A stretch of 64,000 bases of DNA from Branchipolynoe longqiensis (lineage: Eukaryota; Annelida; Polychaeta; Phyllodocida; Polynoidae): positions 152,494,407-152,558,406 of the forward strand of contig CM059186.1 of the NCBI GenBank assembly GCA_030323885.1. The letters run 5' to 3'. Below are positions 63,981-64,000 of the stretch, in pieces (position 1 is the first letter of the stretch; each line of letters starts with the position of its first letter). Position numbers and translations under genes: made by a program. The notes below the pieces were generated by a model. That model worked only from the letters and a program-made list of their open reading frames with translations. It ran no database searches and was not told where the DNA came from.

Positions 63981-64000
63981 ACTAAAAGTAATAATATCCC

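Larger units (their letters stand above)
59690..64000 (+). mobile_element. DIRS-like retrotransposon, 3' end outside the window
   Basis: A gag-like region (59867-61068) is followed by a long reverse transcriptase/RNase H frame (61050-63980). The RT features, including the conserved block after the catalytic motif (KNVQRLVGRLQF), point to the DIRS order, whose members use a tyrosine recombinase instead of a DDE integrase. The recombinase and terminal repeats expected of DIRS are not visible; they could lie to the right. The left boundary is a guess. Confidence 0.75.

Overview
The window reads as non-coding, repeat-saturated chromosomal DNA from an animal, most likely a mollusc (probably a gastropod or close relative). 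The evidence is the absence of dense coding or operon structure, abundant tRNA-headed SINEs including one type whose body I recall from molluscan genomes, nested terminal-inverted-repeat (TIR) DNA elements, many micro- and minisatellites, and one partial tyrosine-recombinase-type (DIRS-like) retrotransposon. The molluscan assignment rests on remembered SINE sequence, not on a search. I found no convincing host protein-coding gene, no rRNA, no free-standing tRNA gene and no CRISPR array.

Layout. 0-5 kb: a palindromic CCGGTGTGG-ended element, a 62-bp tandem array, an AT-rich array split by a SINE, a miniature TIR element (MITE) holding two further insertions, and a second CCGGTGTGG element with a TCC target duplication. 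5-13 kb: old SINEs, an array of palindromes ending in CACCTGGTG set in TA/GA microsatellite, nested SINEs, and two copies of one retrotransposon-like 3' end with a GAT tail. 13-18 kb: GC minisatellites on both sides of a third CCGGTGTGG element, then a purine-rich satellite cut by a MITE-in-SINE nest and another SINE. 19-25 kb: a C/A-rich satellite with a 664-bp higher-order period, a CACCAC satellite, a 54-bp array open on both strands, and a 60-bp array. 25-31 kb: MITEs, SINEs and a cluster of palindromes built on ATTCGCAGAGC. 32-37 kb: three copies of a TIR element whose interior is made of CCGGAC-type words. 37-45 kb: a 1.28-kb TIR element splitting a SINE, a G-run array, an 874-bp TIR element with a CTG duplication, and an inverted SINE pair. 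45-57 kb: a polypurine tract, a large inverted repeat, a candidate 208-bp solo LTR and further SINEs. 57.9-59.3 kb: a fourth word-array TIR element using TACGC words. 59.8-64 kb: the DIRS-like element, with a broken gag and a long reverse transcriptase/RNase H frame running to the right edge.

The most interesting signal is that several unrelated-looking TIR families share one grammar: ends that start AG, 3-bp TWA-type (TAA/TTA) target duplications, and in the larger families interiors filled with degenerate copies of a short family-specific word (CCGGAC, TACGC, GCGGTAT). The duplication type points to PIF/Harbinger-like mobilisation, but no transposase is present here. Nesting and interrupted host repeats give empty-site evidence for several insertions.
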